A stretch of DNA of 64,000 nt from Pseudomonas delhiensis (GCF_900187975.1 NZ_FZPC01000003.1:215389-279388); one strand, 5' to 3'. Positions 42,328 through 51,445 are shown, numbered from the stretch's first letter. The notes: generated from the sequence alone by a model not told the origin. Numbers and translations: made by a program.

Positions 42328-44538
42328 TCAGATCTCCCAGATCAGGTTGGCCGCCGCATAGCGGCCGGGCTGGGTGTAACGGTCCAGGCTGGAGCTGTTC
42401 TCGGTGAGGCCGCGTACGTCGCCCCATTGCCAGTACTTCTTGTCGGTGAGGTTGAACAGGCCGGCGTTGAGGGTCACGCCGTCGGTGATCCGCACCCAGC
42501 CGCTGAGGTCGAGCAGACCGTAGCCGCCGGGCTTGAATTGGCTGGGGACTTCGTTGTCGTCGATGCGCTGCTTGGCCTGCACCAGGGTCCAGGTCAGCTC
42601 GCTGCCGAAACGTCCGCCGGGCGCATCATACCCCAAACCGAACACGCCCTTGAGCGGGTCGACGCTGTTGATCGGTTCGCCGGTTTCCTCGTCCTTGCCC
42701 CGTGCATAGGACACGGCGCCACGCAGGCGGGTGCCCTCGGGCAGGCCGGCGGCCAGGTGCAGGTCGAGGTCGCCGCGGGCCTCGGCGCCGCGGATGGTGA
42801 CCTTGTCCAGGTTGGTGTACTGGTAGGTCAGGCGGCCGTTGCCGGTGGGGTCGTTGGGCAGGGTGACCTGCTCGATGAAGTCGTCGTAGCGGTTGTAGAA
42901 GAGGGCGATGCCGAAGCTGCCCATGGCGTACTTGCCGCGCAGGCCGAGTTCATAGCTGTCGCTGGTTTCCGGCTTGAGGTCGGTGTTGGCGATGGTCTGG
43001 TAGCCGATGGCGGTGTTGACGAACTCGCCGAAGATGTCCACCGGCTCGGGCGCGCGGAAGCCGGCGGCGTACTGCCCGTAGACGCTGTGGTGGTCGTCGA
43101 TGCGGTAGGTCACGCCGAACTTGGGCGACAGCGCGTGATCGCTGAAGTTGGACGGGGCGGTGTCCAGCGGGTTGCTGTTGAGGTAGCGCTGGCTGACCTC
43201 CGGGCGCATCTCGTAGTAGTCATAGCGCAGGCCCGGCAGCAGGGTCCAGCGGCCGATGTCGATGCTGTCCTGGATGAACGCCGCGTATTCGTGGGTGACC
43301 GGATCGGGGAAGTCGCTGAGCGGGAAGGTTTCGCTGCCGAAGGCTGGCGGTACCGGTTGGCCATTGCTCTGGAAGGTCTCGCCGCCCTTGCGCAGGTCGC
43401 TGCTTTCCAGGCGCTTGAGGTCGAAGCCGTAGATCAGGTGGTGCTGGGTGTCGGCCAGGGCGAAGCGCTTGTCCAGCTGACTGTTCAGGCCCCAGAGTGT
43501 TTCCTGGTATTTCGAATCCCGCACGCGATCGCGCAGGCGGCCGCCGCTGAAGCGTTCCTGGTAGGTCTGCTGGCGGATCTGGCTGTCCTGGTAGTTGAGC
43601 TGCCATTGCACCTGGTCGGCCAGCGCGCTGTCGAGCTGGAAGCGGTGCTGCAGGCTGATGCGCTCGCGGTCGGTGCTGTCGGTGGCATCGGAGATGCGGG
43701 TGGCGCCGGTGGCGCTGTACTCGTTGAGCAGGCGGGTGTCGGCGTCGTCGGCATAGCGCTCGTAGGCCAGCTGCAGGCGGCTGCCCTCGGCGTAGTCCCA
43801 GCCGACCTTGGCCAGCAGGTTGTCGGTGCCGAAGTCCACCGGGTTGGCCTCGCCACGGGTGGCGCCGGTACCGCCCTGGCCGCCGAAGGTCTCGGTGTCG
43901 TGGCCGTCGCGGCGGCTGATGGTCAGCAGGCCGTCCAGCGGGCCCTGGCGCCCGGCGAAGGTGGCGCTGCCCAGCCAGCTGTCGTCGGAGCCGTCGTAGC
44001 CGGTCTTGAAGCGGGCGTAGAAGTCCTTGCCGTCCTCCAGGTAGTCCGCGGCGTCCTTGGTCAGGAAGCTCACCGCGCCGCCCAGGGCGTCGCTGCCGTA
44101 CAGCGAGCTGGCCGGGCCGCGGAGTATCTCGACGCGTTTCACGGTGTCCAGATCGATGTAGTTGCGCCGCGCGTCCATGAAGGGGCCGAAGGCGAAGGCG
44201 CCGGGCACGCCGACGCCGTCCACCTGGGTCAGCACGCGGTTGCCGCCTATGCCGCGGATGGTGAAGCCCGACAGGCCGAAGCGGCTGCCGCTGCCGCTCA
44301 CCGACACGCCGGGCTCGTAGCGCACCAGCTGCTTGATGTCGTTGGCGTTGTTGCGGTCGATGTCCTGCTCGGTCTGCACGCTCACGGTGCTGGGCACCGC
44401 ATCCACGGGTTGCTCGCTGCGCGTCGCGGTGACCGTGGTCTCGCCGAGGGAAACCGCATTGTTCGCGAGGGCGAGTGAGGGGCTCAGCAACAACAGGGCC
44501 AGCCAGTGGCGGCGGGCGAACGGGGGCGTGATCGACAT
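42328..44538 (-). CDS. phuR: TonB-dependent haem/haemoglobin receptor PhuR
   Basis: Outer-membrane receptor that imports haem using TonB energy. The 736-residue protein begins with a signal peptide (MSITPPFARRHWLALLLLSPSLALA), then a TonB box ETTVTAT, a plug domain (NDIKQLVRYEPGVSVSGSG, RVEILRGPASSLYGSDALGGAV) and a 22-strand barrel ending in an aromatic-type C-terminal strand. The start at 44538 gives the signal peptide; the open frame upstream runs through phuS antisense. A Fur-like site lies 90 bases upstream, in the shared gap with divergent phuS. Confidence 0.95.
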   Translation of the reverse strand: MSITPPFARRHWLALLLLSPSLALANNAVSLGETTVTATRSEQPVDAVPSTVSVQTEQDIDRNNANDIKQLVRYEPGVSVSGSGSRFGLSGFTIRGIGGNRVLTQVDGVGVPGAFAFGPFMDARRNYIDLDTVKRVEILRGPASSLYGSDALGGAVSFLTKDAADYLEDGKDFYARFKTGYDGSDDSWLGSATFAGRQGPLDGLLTISRRDGHDTETFGGQGGTGATRGEANPVDFGTDNLLAKVGWDYAEGSRLQLAYERYADDADTRLLNEYSATGATRISDATDSTDRERISLQHRFQLDSALADQVQWQLNYQDSQIRQQTYQERFSGGRLRDRVRDSKYQETLWGLNSQLDKRFALADTQHHLIYGFDLKRLESSDLRKGGETFQSNGQPVPPAFGSETFPLSDFPDPVTHEYAAFIQDSIDIGRWTLLPGLRYDYYEMRPEVSQRYLNSNPLDTAPSNFSDHALSPKFGVTYRIDDHHSVYGQYAAGFRAPEPVDIFGEFVNTAIGYQTIANTDLKPETSDSYELGLRGKYAMGSFGIALFYNRYDDFIEQVTLPNDPTGNGRLTYQYTNLDKVTIRGAEARGDLDLHLAAGLPEGTRLRGAVSYARGKDEETGEPINSVDPLKGVFGLGYDAPGGRFGSELTWTLVQAKQRIDDNEVPSQFKPGGYGLLDLSGWVRITDGVTLNAGLFNLTDKKYWQWGDVRGLTENSSSLDRYTQPGRYAAANLIWEI

Positions 44539-44563
44539 GGGGTACCTGTTTTTTTCTTGGAAG

Positions 44564-44591
44564 TGGCAGATGGCAAATGGCCGTTGGCAGA
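44564..44591. repeat. Four heptads (TGGCNNN) in the phuR leader
   Basis: TGGCAGA TGGCAAA TGGCCGT TGGCAGA in exact 7-base steps, between the phuR start and the Fur-like site. It would lie in the 5' untranslated region of phuR. Confidence 0.8.
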
Positions 44592-44626
44592 AGGCGGCGC
44601 AGACCATAATGCCTCTCAAATCTAAA

Positions 44627-44641
44627 TGCAAATTATTATCA
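44627..44641. promoter_or_regulatory. Fur box in the phuR-phuS divergent promoter region
   Basis: TGCAAATTATTATCA matches the 7-1-7 Fur pattern TGATAAT-N-ATTATCA at 12 of 14 positions. The AT-rich stretch (44616-44656) stands out in a GC-rich genome and lies between divergent haem genes. Confidence 0.8.
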
Positions 44642-44725
44642 AATAGATTTATTAAATCCGTTGTGGCACAGTTCGTCGGTGCCGCCGCGATGCGGCAGGT
44701 CTCCCTGTGAACGAGGACTTCTGCG

Positions 44726-45781
44726 ATGACTACCCTTTCCGCGCCGGCTTCCGAGCTGTACCGCGCCTGGCAGGCGCTGCGCGCCGAGAAACCGCGTCTG
44801 CGCGCCCGTGATGCGGCGCAACGCCTGGATGTGAGCGAGGCCGAACTGACCGCCAGCCGCCTCGGCGTCGATGCCGTGCGCCTGCGCCCGGAGTGGGCCG
44901 CGCTGCTGCCGGCCCTCGGCGAGCTGGGCCCGATCATGGCGCTGACGCGCAACGAGCACTGCGTGCACGAGCGCAAGGGGCCGTACCGGGAAGTCACCGT
45001 ATCGGCCAACGGGCAGATGGGCCTGGTGGTGTCCCCGGACATCGACCTGCGCCTGTTCCTCGGCGGCTGGGACAGCGTGTTCGCCGTCAGCGAGGAAACC
45101 GCCCACGGCACCCAGCGCAGCATCCAGGTGTTCGACCGCCAGGGCACCGCGGTGCACAAGGTGTTCCTCACCGAGCACAGCGAAGTCGCCGCCTGGGCGC
45201 CGCTGGTGGAACGCTTCCGCGCCGAGGAGCAGAGCGAGCGCCTGGAGCTGCGCCCGGCCGAGGCCAAGGCCGCGCCGCTGGCCGATGACGCGATCGACGT
45301 CGCCTCCCTGCGCGAGGGCTGGGCGGCGCTGAAGGACACCCACCACTTCTTCGCCCTGCTGAAGAAGCACAAGGCCGCGCGCACCCAGGCGCTGCGCCTG
45401 GCCGGCCGCGAGTGGGCCGAGCCGCTGGACGTGGCCGGGCTGCCGCGCCTGCTGGAGGCGGCCAGCGCATCCCGCCTGCCGATCATGATCTTCGTCGGCA
45501 ACGCCCACTGCATCCAGATCCACACCGGCACCGTGGACAACCTGAAGTGGCTGGACGACTGGTTCAACGTGCTGGACCCGCAGTTCAACCTGCACCTGAA
45601 GACCACCGGCGTGCGCGAGCTGTGGCGCGTGCGCAAGCCGAGCAGCGACGGCATCGTCACCAGCTGGGAGGCCTTCGACGCCGAGGGCGAGCTGGTCCTG
45701 CAGGTGTTCGGCGCGCGCAAGCCGGGTGTGCCGGAACTGGAAGAATGGCGTAGCCTCGCCGAATCCTTCACGGCCATCTGA
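44726..45781 (+). CDS. phuS: Cytoplasmic haem-trafficking protein PhuS
   Basis: Carries haem from the PhuUV transporter to haem oxygenase. The 351-residue protein has the duplicated HemS/ChuX-type architecture: two halves, each with a region like GPIMALTRNEHCVHERKGPY and LPIMIFVGNAHCIQIHTGTV, containing candidate haem-ligand histidines. GAGGAC precedes the ATG. First gene of phuSTUVW, divergent from phuR. Confidence 0.94.
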   Translation: MTTLSAPASELYRAWQALRAEKPRLRARDAAQRLDVSEAELTASRLGVDAVRLRPEWAALLPALGELGPIMALTRNEHCVHERKGPYREVTVSANGQMGLVVSPDIDLRLFLGGWDSVFAVSEETAHGTQRSIQVFDRQGTAVHKVFLTEHSEVAAWAPLVERFRAEEQSERLELRPAEAKAAPLADDAIDVASLREGWAALKDTHHFFALLKKHKAARTQALRLAGREWAEPLDVAGLPRLLEAASASRLPIMIFVGNAHCIQIHTGTVDNLKWLDDWFNVLDPQFNLHLKTTGVRELWRVRKPSSDGIVTSWEAFDAEGELVLQVFGARKPGVPELEEWRSLAESFTAI

Positions 45782-45791
45782 GGAGGCAACC

Positions 45792-46685
45792 ATGACTGCG
45801 CGTCCCCTGCTGGCCGGGCTGTTCGCCGGGCTGTGCCTCGCCGCCACCGGCGCCATCGCCGACACCCTGCCCAAGCGCTGGGTGAGCGCCGGCGGCTCGC
45901 TGAGCGAGTGGGTGGTGGCCCTGGGCGGCGAGCCCCGCCTGGTCGGCGTCGACACCACCAGCCTGCACCCGGCCAGCCTCAAGGCGCTGCCGAAGATCGG
46001 CTACCAGCGCCAACTGGCGGCCGAAGGCATCCTGGCGCTGAAGCCGGACATCCTCCTCGGCAGCGAGGAGATGGGGCCGCCGCCGGTACTGCAACAACTA
46101 CGCGCCGCCGGGGTGCGGATCGAGACCCTGTCGGCCAAGGCCGATGAGCAGACCGTGCACGACAACCTGCTACGCCTGGGCGAACTGCTGGGTACGCCCG
46201 AGCAGGCCGGGAAGATGGCGGCGGACTTCCGGGCGCGCCTGGCGGCGCAGCAGGCCTGGGTGGGCAAGGCCCAGGCCGGCCAGGCCGCGCCGGGCGTGCT
46301 GCTGCTGATCGGCAACGCCGGCGGCAGCCTGCTGGTGGCCGGGCAGGACACCGCCGGCGACTGGATGATCCAGCACGCCGGCGGGCGCAACCTGGCCAGC
46401 CACAAGGGCTACAAGGCGCTTTCCGGCGAGGCCCTGACCGCCCTCGACCCGCAGGTGGTGGTGCTGGCCGACCGCAGCCTGGACGGCGACAAGGCGCGCG
46501 AGGCGCTGATGCGCCAGAACCCCGGGCTGGCCGCCACCCGGGCGGCGCGCGAGGCCCGCGTGCTGCTGCTCGACCCGACGCTGCTGGTCGGCGGCCTCGG
46601 CCCGCGTATTCCGGACGCATTGGCCAGCCTCTCCCAAGCCTTTTATCCTTCCGCGCAGGCCCTGAACCCGGAAGGTCGTCCTTGA
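45792..46685 (+). CDS. phuT: Periplasmic haem-binding protein PhuT
   Basis: Solute-binding component of the haem ABC transporter. The 297-residue protein has a signal peptide ([23 protein letters not shown]) and the class III binding-protein fold ([57 protein letters not shown]). GAGGAGGCAACC is a strong ribosome-binding site before 45792; upstream in-frame codons lie within phuS. Confidence 0.94.
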   Translation: MTARPLLAGLFAGLCLAATGAIADTLPKRWVSAGGSLSEWVVALGGEPRLVGVDTTSLHPASLKALPKIGYQRQLAAEGILALKPDILLGSEEMGPPPVLQQLRAAGVRIETLSAKADEQTVHDNLLRLGELLGTPEQAGKMAADFRARLAAQQAWVGKAQAGQAAPGVLLLIGNAGGSLLVAGQDTAGDWMIQHAGGRNLASHKGYKALSGEALTALDPQVVVLADRSLDGDKAREALMRQNPGLAATRAAREARVLLLDPTLLVGGLGPRIPDALASLSQAFYPSAQALNPEGRP

Positions 46686-47719
46686 CTGCGAAGCACGCTG
46701 CCCGACCGCTGTTCCTGCTCCTTGGTTTCCTCCTGCTGCTGGTCCTCTGGCTGTCACTGGCCCTGGGGCCGGTCAGCCTGCCGCTGGGCGACACGCTGCG
46801 GGCGCTGGCGCGCCTGGCCGGGCTGCCGGTGTCCGCCGACGATCTCGGCCAGGCCGAACTGATCGTCGGGCAGATCCGCCTGCCGCGCACCCTGCTGGGC
46901 GTCGCCACCGGCGGGGTGCTGGCGCTGGCCGGGGTGGCCATGCAGGGGCTGTTCCGCAACCCGCTGGCCGACCCCGGGCTGATCGGCGTGTCCAGCGGCG
47001 CCGCGCTGGGCGCCGCCATCGCCATCGTCTTCGGCGCCTCCCTCGGCGGCCTGCCGGAAGCCTTCGCGCCCTACCTGCTGTCCGCCTGCGCCTTCGCCGG
47101 CGGCCTGCTGGTGACCGCGCTGGTCTACCGCCTCGGCCGCCACAACGGCCAGACCAGCGTGGCCACCATGCTGCTAGCCGGCATCGCCCTCACCGCGCTG
47201 GCCGGCGCGCTGATCGGCCTGTTCACCTACCTGGCCGACGACGCCACGCTGCGCACCCTGACCTTCTGGAACCTCGGCAGCCTCAATGGCGCCAGCTACC
47301 CGCGGCTGTGGCCGCTGCTGCTGGTCACGCTGCTGGTGGCCTGCTGGCTGCCGCGCCGGGTGGACGCGCTCAACGCGCTGCTGCTGGGCGAGTCCGAGGC
47401 GCGCCACCTGGGCTTCGACGTCGAGCGCCTGAAGGTCGAACTGATCCTCTGTACGGCACTGGGCGTTGGCGCCGCGGTAGCCGCGGCCGGGCTGATCGGC
47501 TTCATCGGCCTGGTGGTGCCGCACCTGCTGCGCCTGATCGTCGGCCCCGATCACCGGGTGCTGCTGCCGGCCTCGATGTTCGGCGGCGCCATCCTGCTGC
47601 TGCTCGCCGACCTGGTGGCGCGCCTGGCGCTGGCGCCGGCGGAGCTGCCGATCGGCATCGTCACGGCGCTGATCGGCGCGCCCTTCTTCCTTTACCTGCT
47701 GATCCGGGGGCGTTCCTGA
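46682..47719 (+). CDS. phuU: Haem ABC transporter permease PhuU
   Basis: A 345-residue FecCD/BtuC-type permease with about ten hydrophobic segments and the conserved [19 protein letters not shown] start and [14 protein letters not shown] segments. Translation seems to start at TTG (46682) overlapping the phuT stop (TTGA), which suggests coupling. The stop overlaps the phuV start (TGATG). Confidence 0.93.
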   Translation: MTAKHAARPLFLLLGFLLLLVLWLSLALGPVSLPLGDTLRALARLAGLPVSADDLGQAELIVGQIRLPRTLLGVATGGVLALAGVAMQGLFRNPLADPGLIGVSSGAALGAAIAIVFGASLGGLPEAFAPYLLSACAFAGGLLVTALVYRLGRHNGQTSVATMLLAGIALTALAGALIGLFTYLADDATLRTLTFWNLGSLNGASYPRLWPLLLVTLLVACWLPRRVDALNALLLGESEARHLGFDVERLKVELILCTALGVGAAVAAAGLIGFIGLVVPHLLRLIVGPDHRVLLPASMFGGAILLLLADLVARLALAPAELPIGIVTALIGAPFFLYLLIRGRS

Positions 47720-48486
47720 TGCTGGCGGCGGAAAACCTGACGGTGAAGCGCGGCCAGCAGGTCGTGCTGCAGGGCGTGAGCCTGGCGCTGCAGCCGGGCG
47801 AGGTGCTCGGCGTGCTGGGGCCCAACGGCGCGGGCAAGAGCACCCTGCTGGGGGCGCTGAACGGCGAGCTGCCACTGGCCAGCGGTAGCGTGAGCCTCGA
47901 CGGCCGCGCGCTGGAGCAATGGCAGGGCACGGCGCGGGCACGGCGCTTGGCGGTGCTGCCGCAATCCTCGTCGCTGAATTTCGCCTTCAGCGTCGAATCC
48001 GTGGTGGGCTTCGGCCGCCTGCCCCACGACAGCGGCCGCCAGCGCGACGCCGAGATCATCGCCGAGGCCATGGCCGCGGCCGACGCCTCGCACCTGGCCG
48101 GGCGCAGCTACCTGGCGCTGTCCGGTGGCGAGCGCCAGCGCGTGCACCTGGCGCGGGTCCTGGCGCAGTTGTGGCCGGGCGGCGCGGAACAGGTGCTGCT
48201 GCTGGATGAGCCGACCTCGGCGCTGGACCCCCTGCACCAGCACACCACCCTGCAGGCCGTGCGCGAATTCGCCGGCCGCGGCGCCGCGGTGCTGGTCATC
48301 CTGCATGACCTCAACCTCGCGGCGCGCTACTGTGACCGCCTGCTCCTGCTGCACGACGGCCGCCCGCATCTGTTCGGCACGCCGGACGAGGTGCTGCGCG
48401 CGGAACCGCTGCGCCAGGTGTTCGGCCTGGACGTGCTGGTGCAGCGCCATCCCGAGCGCGGCCATCCGCTGATCGTTGCCCGTTGA
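47719..48486 (+). CDS. phuV: Haem ABC transporter ATP-binding protein PhuV
   Basis: A 255-residue ATPase with Walker [12 protein letters not shown], signature [15 protein letters not shown], Walker [14 protein letters not shown] and the switch histidine in VILHDLNLA. The ATG at 47719 overlaps the phuU stop; the longer reading frame lies inside phuU. It works with PhuU in the inner membrane. Confidence 0.94.
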   Translation: MLAAENLTVKRGQQVVLQGVSLALQPGEVLGVLGPNGAGKSTLLGALNGELPLASGSVSLDGRALEQWQGTARARRLAVLPQSSSLNFAFSVESVVGFGRLPHDSGRQRDAEIIAEAMAAADASHLAGRSYLALSGGERQRVHLARVLAQLWPGGAEQVLLLDEPTSALDPLHQHTTLQAVREFAGRGAAVLVILHDLNLAARYCDRLLLLHDGRPHLFGTPDEVLRAEPLRQVFGLDVLVQRHPERGHPLIVAR

Positions 48487-48497
48487 AAGGAGTTCAC

Positions 48498-49382
48498 GTG
48501 AAATACCTGCTGATTCCCCTGGTGGCGCTGCTGGCGGCCTGCCAGAGCCTGCCTTCCGCACCGCCCCTGCCGACCTGGCAGAGCCCCGAAGGCCGCGACA
48601 ATGCCGAGTTGGGTGTCATCCGCGACCTGCGCAGCGGCCAGGCGCTGACTCCGGAACAACTGCTCGAACGCCTGGAGGCTGCGCCCCGCGTACTGGTCGG
48701 CGAGCAGCACGACAACCCCGACCACCACGCCCTGGAGCTGTGGCTGGTGCGCGCCCTGGCCCAGCGCCGCGAGCAGGGCAGCGTGCTGCTGGAAATGCTC
48801 AACCCCAACCAGCAGCAACGGGCGACGGCGGCCCAGGCGGCCAGCGCCGCCGGCAAGCCGCCGCAGGACCTGTACGCCGCGCTGGCCTGGCAGCCGGGCT
48901 GGGACTGGTCGCTCTACGGCCCGCTGGTGTCCTGGCTGGTCAAGCAACCGGCGCCGTTGCTGGCGGCCAACCTGGACCGCGGCGAGATCAAGCGCATCTA
49001 CGGCGAACAGCCGGCCCTCGCCGGTACCCGCTCGACGGCCGAGGACGTGCGCCGGGTGCTGCTCGACGACATCCGCGAGTCCCACTGCGGCCTGCTGCCG
49101 GAAAGCCAGATGCCGGCCATGCTGGCGGTGCAGCAGCAACGCGACCGGCGCATGGCCGAGCGGCTGAAGGCGGCGCCCGCGCCCGCCGTGCTGATCGCCG
49201 GCGGCTTCCACGTCCGCCGCGACCTGGGCGTGCCGCTGCACCTGGAAGACCTGGGGGCGGGGGAGGGCACGCAGGTGCTGATGCTGGCCGAGGTGGGCAA
49301 GACGGTCTCCGCGCAACAGGCCGACTACGCCTGGTACACGCCGGCGCTGCCGCCGCAGGATCATTGCGCGAAGTTGCGTTGA
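48498..49382 (+). CDS. phuW: ChaN-family haem-binding lipoprotein PhuW
   Basis: A 294-residue lipoprotein: signal peptide MKYLLIPLVALLAAC with the lipobox LAAC, then the ChaN fold (VLVGEQHDNPDHHALEL near residue 70, AGGFHVRRDLGVP near the C-terminus). ChaN-type proteins bind cofacial haem pairs. The GTG at 48498 has AAAGGAG upstream; an earlier TTG at 48483 is less likely. Last gene of the phu operon. Confidence 0.92.
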   Translation: MKYLLIPLVALLAACQSLPSAPPLPTWQSPEGRDNAELGVIRDLRSGQALTPEQLLERLEAAPRVLVGEQHDNPDHHALELWLVRALAQRREQGSVLLEMLNPNQQQRATAAQAASAAGKPPQDLYAALAWQPGWDWSLYGPLVSWLVKQPAPLLAANLDRGEIKRIYGEQPALAGTRSTAEDVRRVLLDDIRESHCGLLPESQMPAMLAVQQQRDRRMAERLKAAPAPAVLIAGGFHVRRDLGVPLHLEDLGAGEGTQVLMLAEVGKTVSAQQADYAWYTPALPPQDHCAKLR

Positions 49383-49415
49383 TGCGGGCATAGCCTGAGG
49401 TGCGAGCTCCTCTTT

Positions 49416-49589
49416 TGTAGGAGCGAGCTTGCTCGCGAAGGGTGCTCTACCGGAGGCTTCGGTGCCTGTTCTGAAGAACGCCCTCTCCCCAGCCCTCTCC
49501 CTTCAGGGAGAGGGCTGGGGAGAGGGAGCGGAATACCACCGAAACACCAACGCAGCTGGGAGCGCTGTTCGCAAGCAAGCCCGCTCCCA
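49416..49589. repeat. REP-flanked perfect palindrome downstream of phuW
   Basis: The centre is a perfect 21-base inverted repeat, CCCTCTCCCCAGCCCTCTCC (plus C) at 49481-49501, loop TTCA, mirror at 49506-49526. It is flanked by two inverted REP-like units, TTGTAGGAGCGAGCTTGCTC (49416-) and TTCGCAAGCAAGCCCGCTCC (49568-). Such composite repeats are frequent in Pseudomonas intergenic DNA; the palindrome may also terminate phu transcription, though no T-run follows. Confidence 0.85.
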
Positions 49590-49613
49590 CGAAAAGCCAC
49601 CCAAACGCCAGGC

Positions 49614-49727
49614 AAAAAAAGACCCGGCGATGAGCCGGGTCGAAACCGTGATTAGCCTGATGAGGAGATAATCTGATCGTCCGACTGCGGTGGCCGCTCA
49701 GCTTACCGACTGGCCTCGCGACCAGTT
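49614..49727 (-). ncRNA. prrF2: PrrF2 iron-responsive small RNA
   Basis: Functional analogue of RyhB: made under iron starvation, it represses mRNAs of iron-containing proteins with Hfq. The minus strand starts AACTGGTCGCGAGG, contains a 47-base core identical to prrF1 (49643-49689 versus 49863-49909; includes TTATCTCCTCATCAGGCTAA) and ends with the GACCCGGC/GCCGGGTC hairpin and seven T. A -35 TTGACT (49761-49756) and -10 TATTAT lie upstream with a Fur box between. Named by analogy with P. aeruginosa, where prrF1 is transcribed first. Confidence 0.93.
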
Positions 49728-49734
49728 GAGTTAA

Positions 49735-49749
49735 TAATAACAATTATCA
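49735..49749. promoter_or_regulatory. Fur box of prrF2
   Basis: The minus strand TGATAATTGTTATTA matches the 7-1-7 Fur pattern at 12 of 14 positions and lies between and over the -35 and -10 boxes. Confidence 0.9.
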
Positions 49750-49831
49750 TTCGCGAGTCAACGCTTTTTTCATCGCTCCGGCATTTCCCGGCGAACGGTC
49801 ATGGGGAGGGGCGCCTGGAAAAATCGCGGGC

Positions 49832-49949
49832 AAAAAAAAGACCCGGCGGTGAGCCGGGTCTAAAACCGTGATTAGCCTGATGAGGAGATAATCTGATCGT
49901 CCGACTGCGAGTAGGGCTCTCAGCTTACCCGCCGACCTCGCGGCCAGCT
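49832..49949 (-). ncRNA. prrF1: PrrF1 iron-responsive small RNA
   Basis: First of the tandem pair in transcription order. It begins AGCTGGCCGCGAGGTC on the minus strand, shares the 47-base core with prrF2, and ends with GACCCGGCTCACCGCCGGGTC followed by eight T. The -35 TTGACT (49983-49978) and -10 TATTAT are 16 bases apart. Confidence 0.93.
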
Positions 49950-49956
49950 GTGGTAA

Positions 49957-49971
49957 TAATAACTATTATCA
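49957..49971. promoter_or_regulatory. Fur box of prrF1
   Basis: The minus strand TGATAATAGTTATTA matches TGATAAT-N-ATTATCA at 12 of 14 positions and overlaps the promoter. Confidence 0.9.
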
Positions 49972-50017
49972 TTTGTGAGTCAACAGCATTTCGCAAAAAA
50001 ATTCCGCCATGCAGAAA

Positions 50018-50048
50018 CGACGAAGCCCGGCGCATGGCCGGGCTTCGT
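50018..50048 (-). terminator. cbpA terminator
   Basis: GACGAAGCCCGG-CCATGCG-CCGGGCTTCGTC on the minus strand, followed by GTTTC; a long perfect stem just after the cbpA stop. Confidence 0.7.
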
Positions 50049-50067
50049 CCTGGGGCTTCGGCTGGCG

Positions 50068-50868
50068 CTAGCCGGCGCCGAGCTGCAGGCGCAGCTGGGT
50101 GACCTCGCGGTTGAGCAGGTCGATGCGCCGCGCCATGCCCTCGATCAGGCTGTGGGCGATGCGCGGGTTGCTCTGCATCAGGCTGAGGAACTGGTCCTTG
50201 GGGATCACCATCACGGTGCAGGGCTCGCTGGCGACCACGCTGGCGCTGCGCTTCTCGCCGGTGAACACGGCCATGGCGCCGAAGATCTCGTCCTTCTGCA
50301 CGTCGCCGACCTTCTGCCCGTCGACGAAGGCTTCGGCATGGCCCTCGATGATGATGAACACGTGCTCGGCATCATCGCCCTGCTGGATCAACTGGTCGCC
50401 GGCGGCGAAGTGGCGGAAGCCGGTGGAGGGGCGGATGTCCGGCTGCTTGAGGTGCGCCAGGGCATCGGAAAGCAGCGCGGTGTGGCCGATCAGGTAGTGC
50501 AGGAACAGCTCCTGGCGCTGCTCGTCGGCGTGGATGTGGTGGAACACGTCGCTGCGCGAGTAGGGGATCAGGCACAGCGGCTCGTCGCTGGTGTAGCGGC
50601 ACGGCGGCAGGTCGATGCCCTGGCGCAGGCCCACCAGGTCGCCCTCCTGCAGGTAGAACAGCGGGCGTTCGTCGACCAGCGCGTGGAGCAGGCCGTTCTC
50701 GATCAGGAACAACTGCTGGTTGGGCAGCTCGGCCGCCAGGTCGTCGGTACGTTCCAGGCGGATGGGCTCCGCGCAGGGGGCTAGGCCGGAAAGCAGCTGG
50801 GCGGGAATCCCCTGCAGGCGGCTGATCAGCTGGTCGGCGTATGCCGGTTGTTCACCGAGTAGGTACAT
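50068..50868 (-). CDS. cbpA: Cyclic-nucleotide-binding protein CbpA
   Basis: A 266-residue cytoplasmic protein. The C-terminal half is a cyclic-nucleotide-binding domain (FAAGDQLIQQGDDAEHVFIIIEGHAE, then IFGAMAVFTGEKRSASVVASEPC, where the Glu-less phosphate cassette is somewhat altered). The N-terminal half looks like a degenerate copy of the same fold. No DNA-binding domain is visible. The start at 50868 (MYLLGEQPAYADQ) is standard. It matches PA4704 cbpA, whose expression is Vfr-dependent in P. aeruginosa. Confidence 0.88.
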   Translation of the reverse strand: MYLLGEQPAYADQLISRLQGIPAQLLSGLAPCAEPIRLERTDDLAAELPNQQLFLIENGLLHALVDERPLFYLQEGDLVGLRQGIDLPPCRYTSDEPLCLIPYSRSDVFHHIHADEQRQELFLHYLIGHTALLSDALAHLKQPDIRPSTGFRHFAAGDQLIQQGDDAEHVFIIIEGHAEAFVDGQKVGDVQKDEIFGAMAVFTGEKRSASVVASEPCTVMVIPKDQFLSLMQSNPRIAHSLIEGMARRIDLLNREVTQLRLQLGAG

Positions 50869-50975
50869 GGGCCGTGATTCCTTGGACGGACGTTGGCGGT
50901 CGAGGCGCACGAAGGGCCCTGAAACGATAGGGTTCTGGCCCGCTGCCGTAAATCATTTCCTGGAAGGCTTGTGAG

Positions 50976-51248
50976 CTAACTCTGATTCCTTTGGGGGAAA
51001 GTTTCCAACTGGCCCAGCAGGTCGGCCTTGTGCGCCGGTGGCAGGTCGTTCCAGTGGACGTCCAGCAGAGCCCCTTCGATGGCATAGAGCAGTACCTTGG
51101 AGGCCCTGAAGCCGCGGGCCCGAACGGCGCGGTAGGCGCCGACCGCCCCCAGGCGGCGCAGGTCGGAAACGTTGTGGATGCCCACGGCGTGCAGCCATTG
51201 GGCCGAGGTCTTGCCAAGATTCTTCAGGTGCAGCAGTTCGTCGTTCAT
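50976..51248 (-). CDS. TfoX C-terminal domain-like protein
   Basis: A 90-residue protein of the TfoX-C helix-hairpin-helix type: LLHLKNLGKTSAQWLHAVGI, NVSDLRRLGAVGAYRAVRARGF, ALLYAIEGALLDVHWNDLP-like segment. It lacks the TfoX N-terminal domain, so it is unlikely to act as a competence regulator by itself. Common as a free-standing gene in Pseudomonas; role unknown. Confidence 0.85.
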   Translation of the reverse strand: MNDELLHLKNLGKTSAQWLHAVGIHNVSDLRRLGAVGAYRAVRARGFRASKVLLYAIEGALLDVHWNDLPPAHKADLLGQLETFPQRNQS

Positions 51249-51418
51249 CGTCGGTCCTTGCGATGCGGCACACGGGGTGGGTCATGCATGGCGGCGACGG
51301 CCGTGAACTGCTGGAGACGGCCGGCTCACTTGACGATGAAGTGTAGCGGGCCGCTGGCGGGACAATGTGGCTTTGTGACATCGGCGGGCGCCAAAGCGCC
51401 CTCGGCGTGACGAACGGC

Positions 51419-51445
51419 AGCCCGGGCATACTCGACGCCCGGGCT
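51419..51445 (-). terminator. Hairpin after the kinase/P-loop gene
   Basis: AGCCCGGGC-ATACTCGAC-GCCCGGGCT, a perfect 9-base stem 12 bases past the stop on the minus strand, without a T-run. Confidence 0.5.

Larger units (their letters stand above)
49614..49949 (-). ncRNA. prrH: PrrH, read-through RNA across prrF1 and prrF2
   Basis: In P. aeruginosa a haem-responsive RNA of about 325 bases spans prrF1, the spacer and prrF2. The same layout here would give about 336 bases. Only the arrangement is seen; read-through of the prrF1 terminator is inferred. Confidence 0.6.

Noticed and set aside
42328..45789. 1153-codon version of phuR
   Set aside because: The extra 417 residues run antisense through phuS; the signal peptide starts at 44538.
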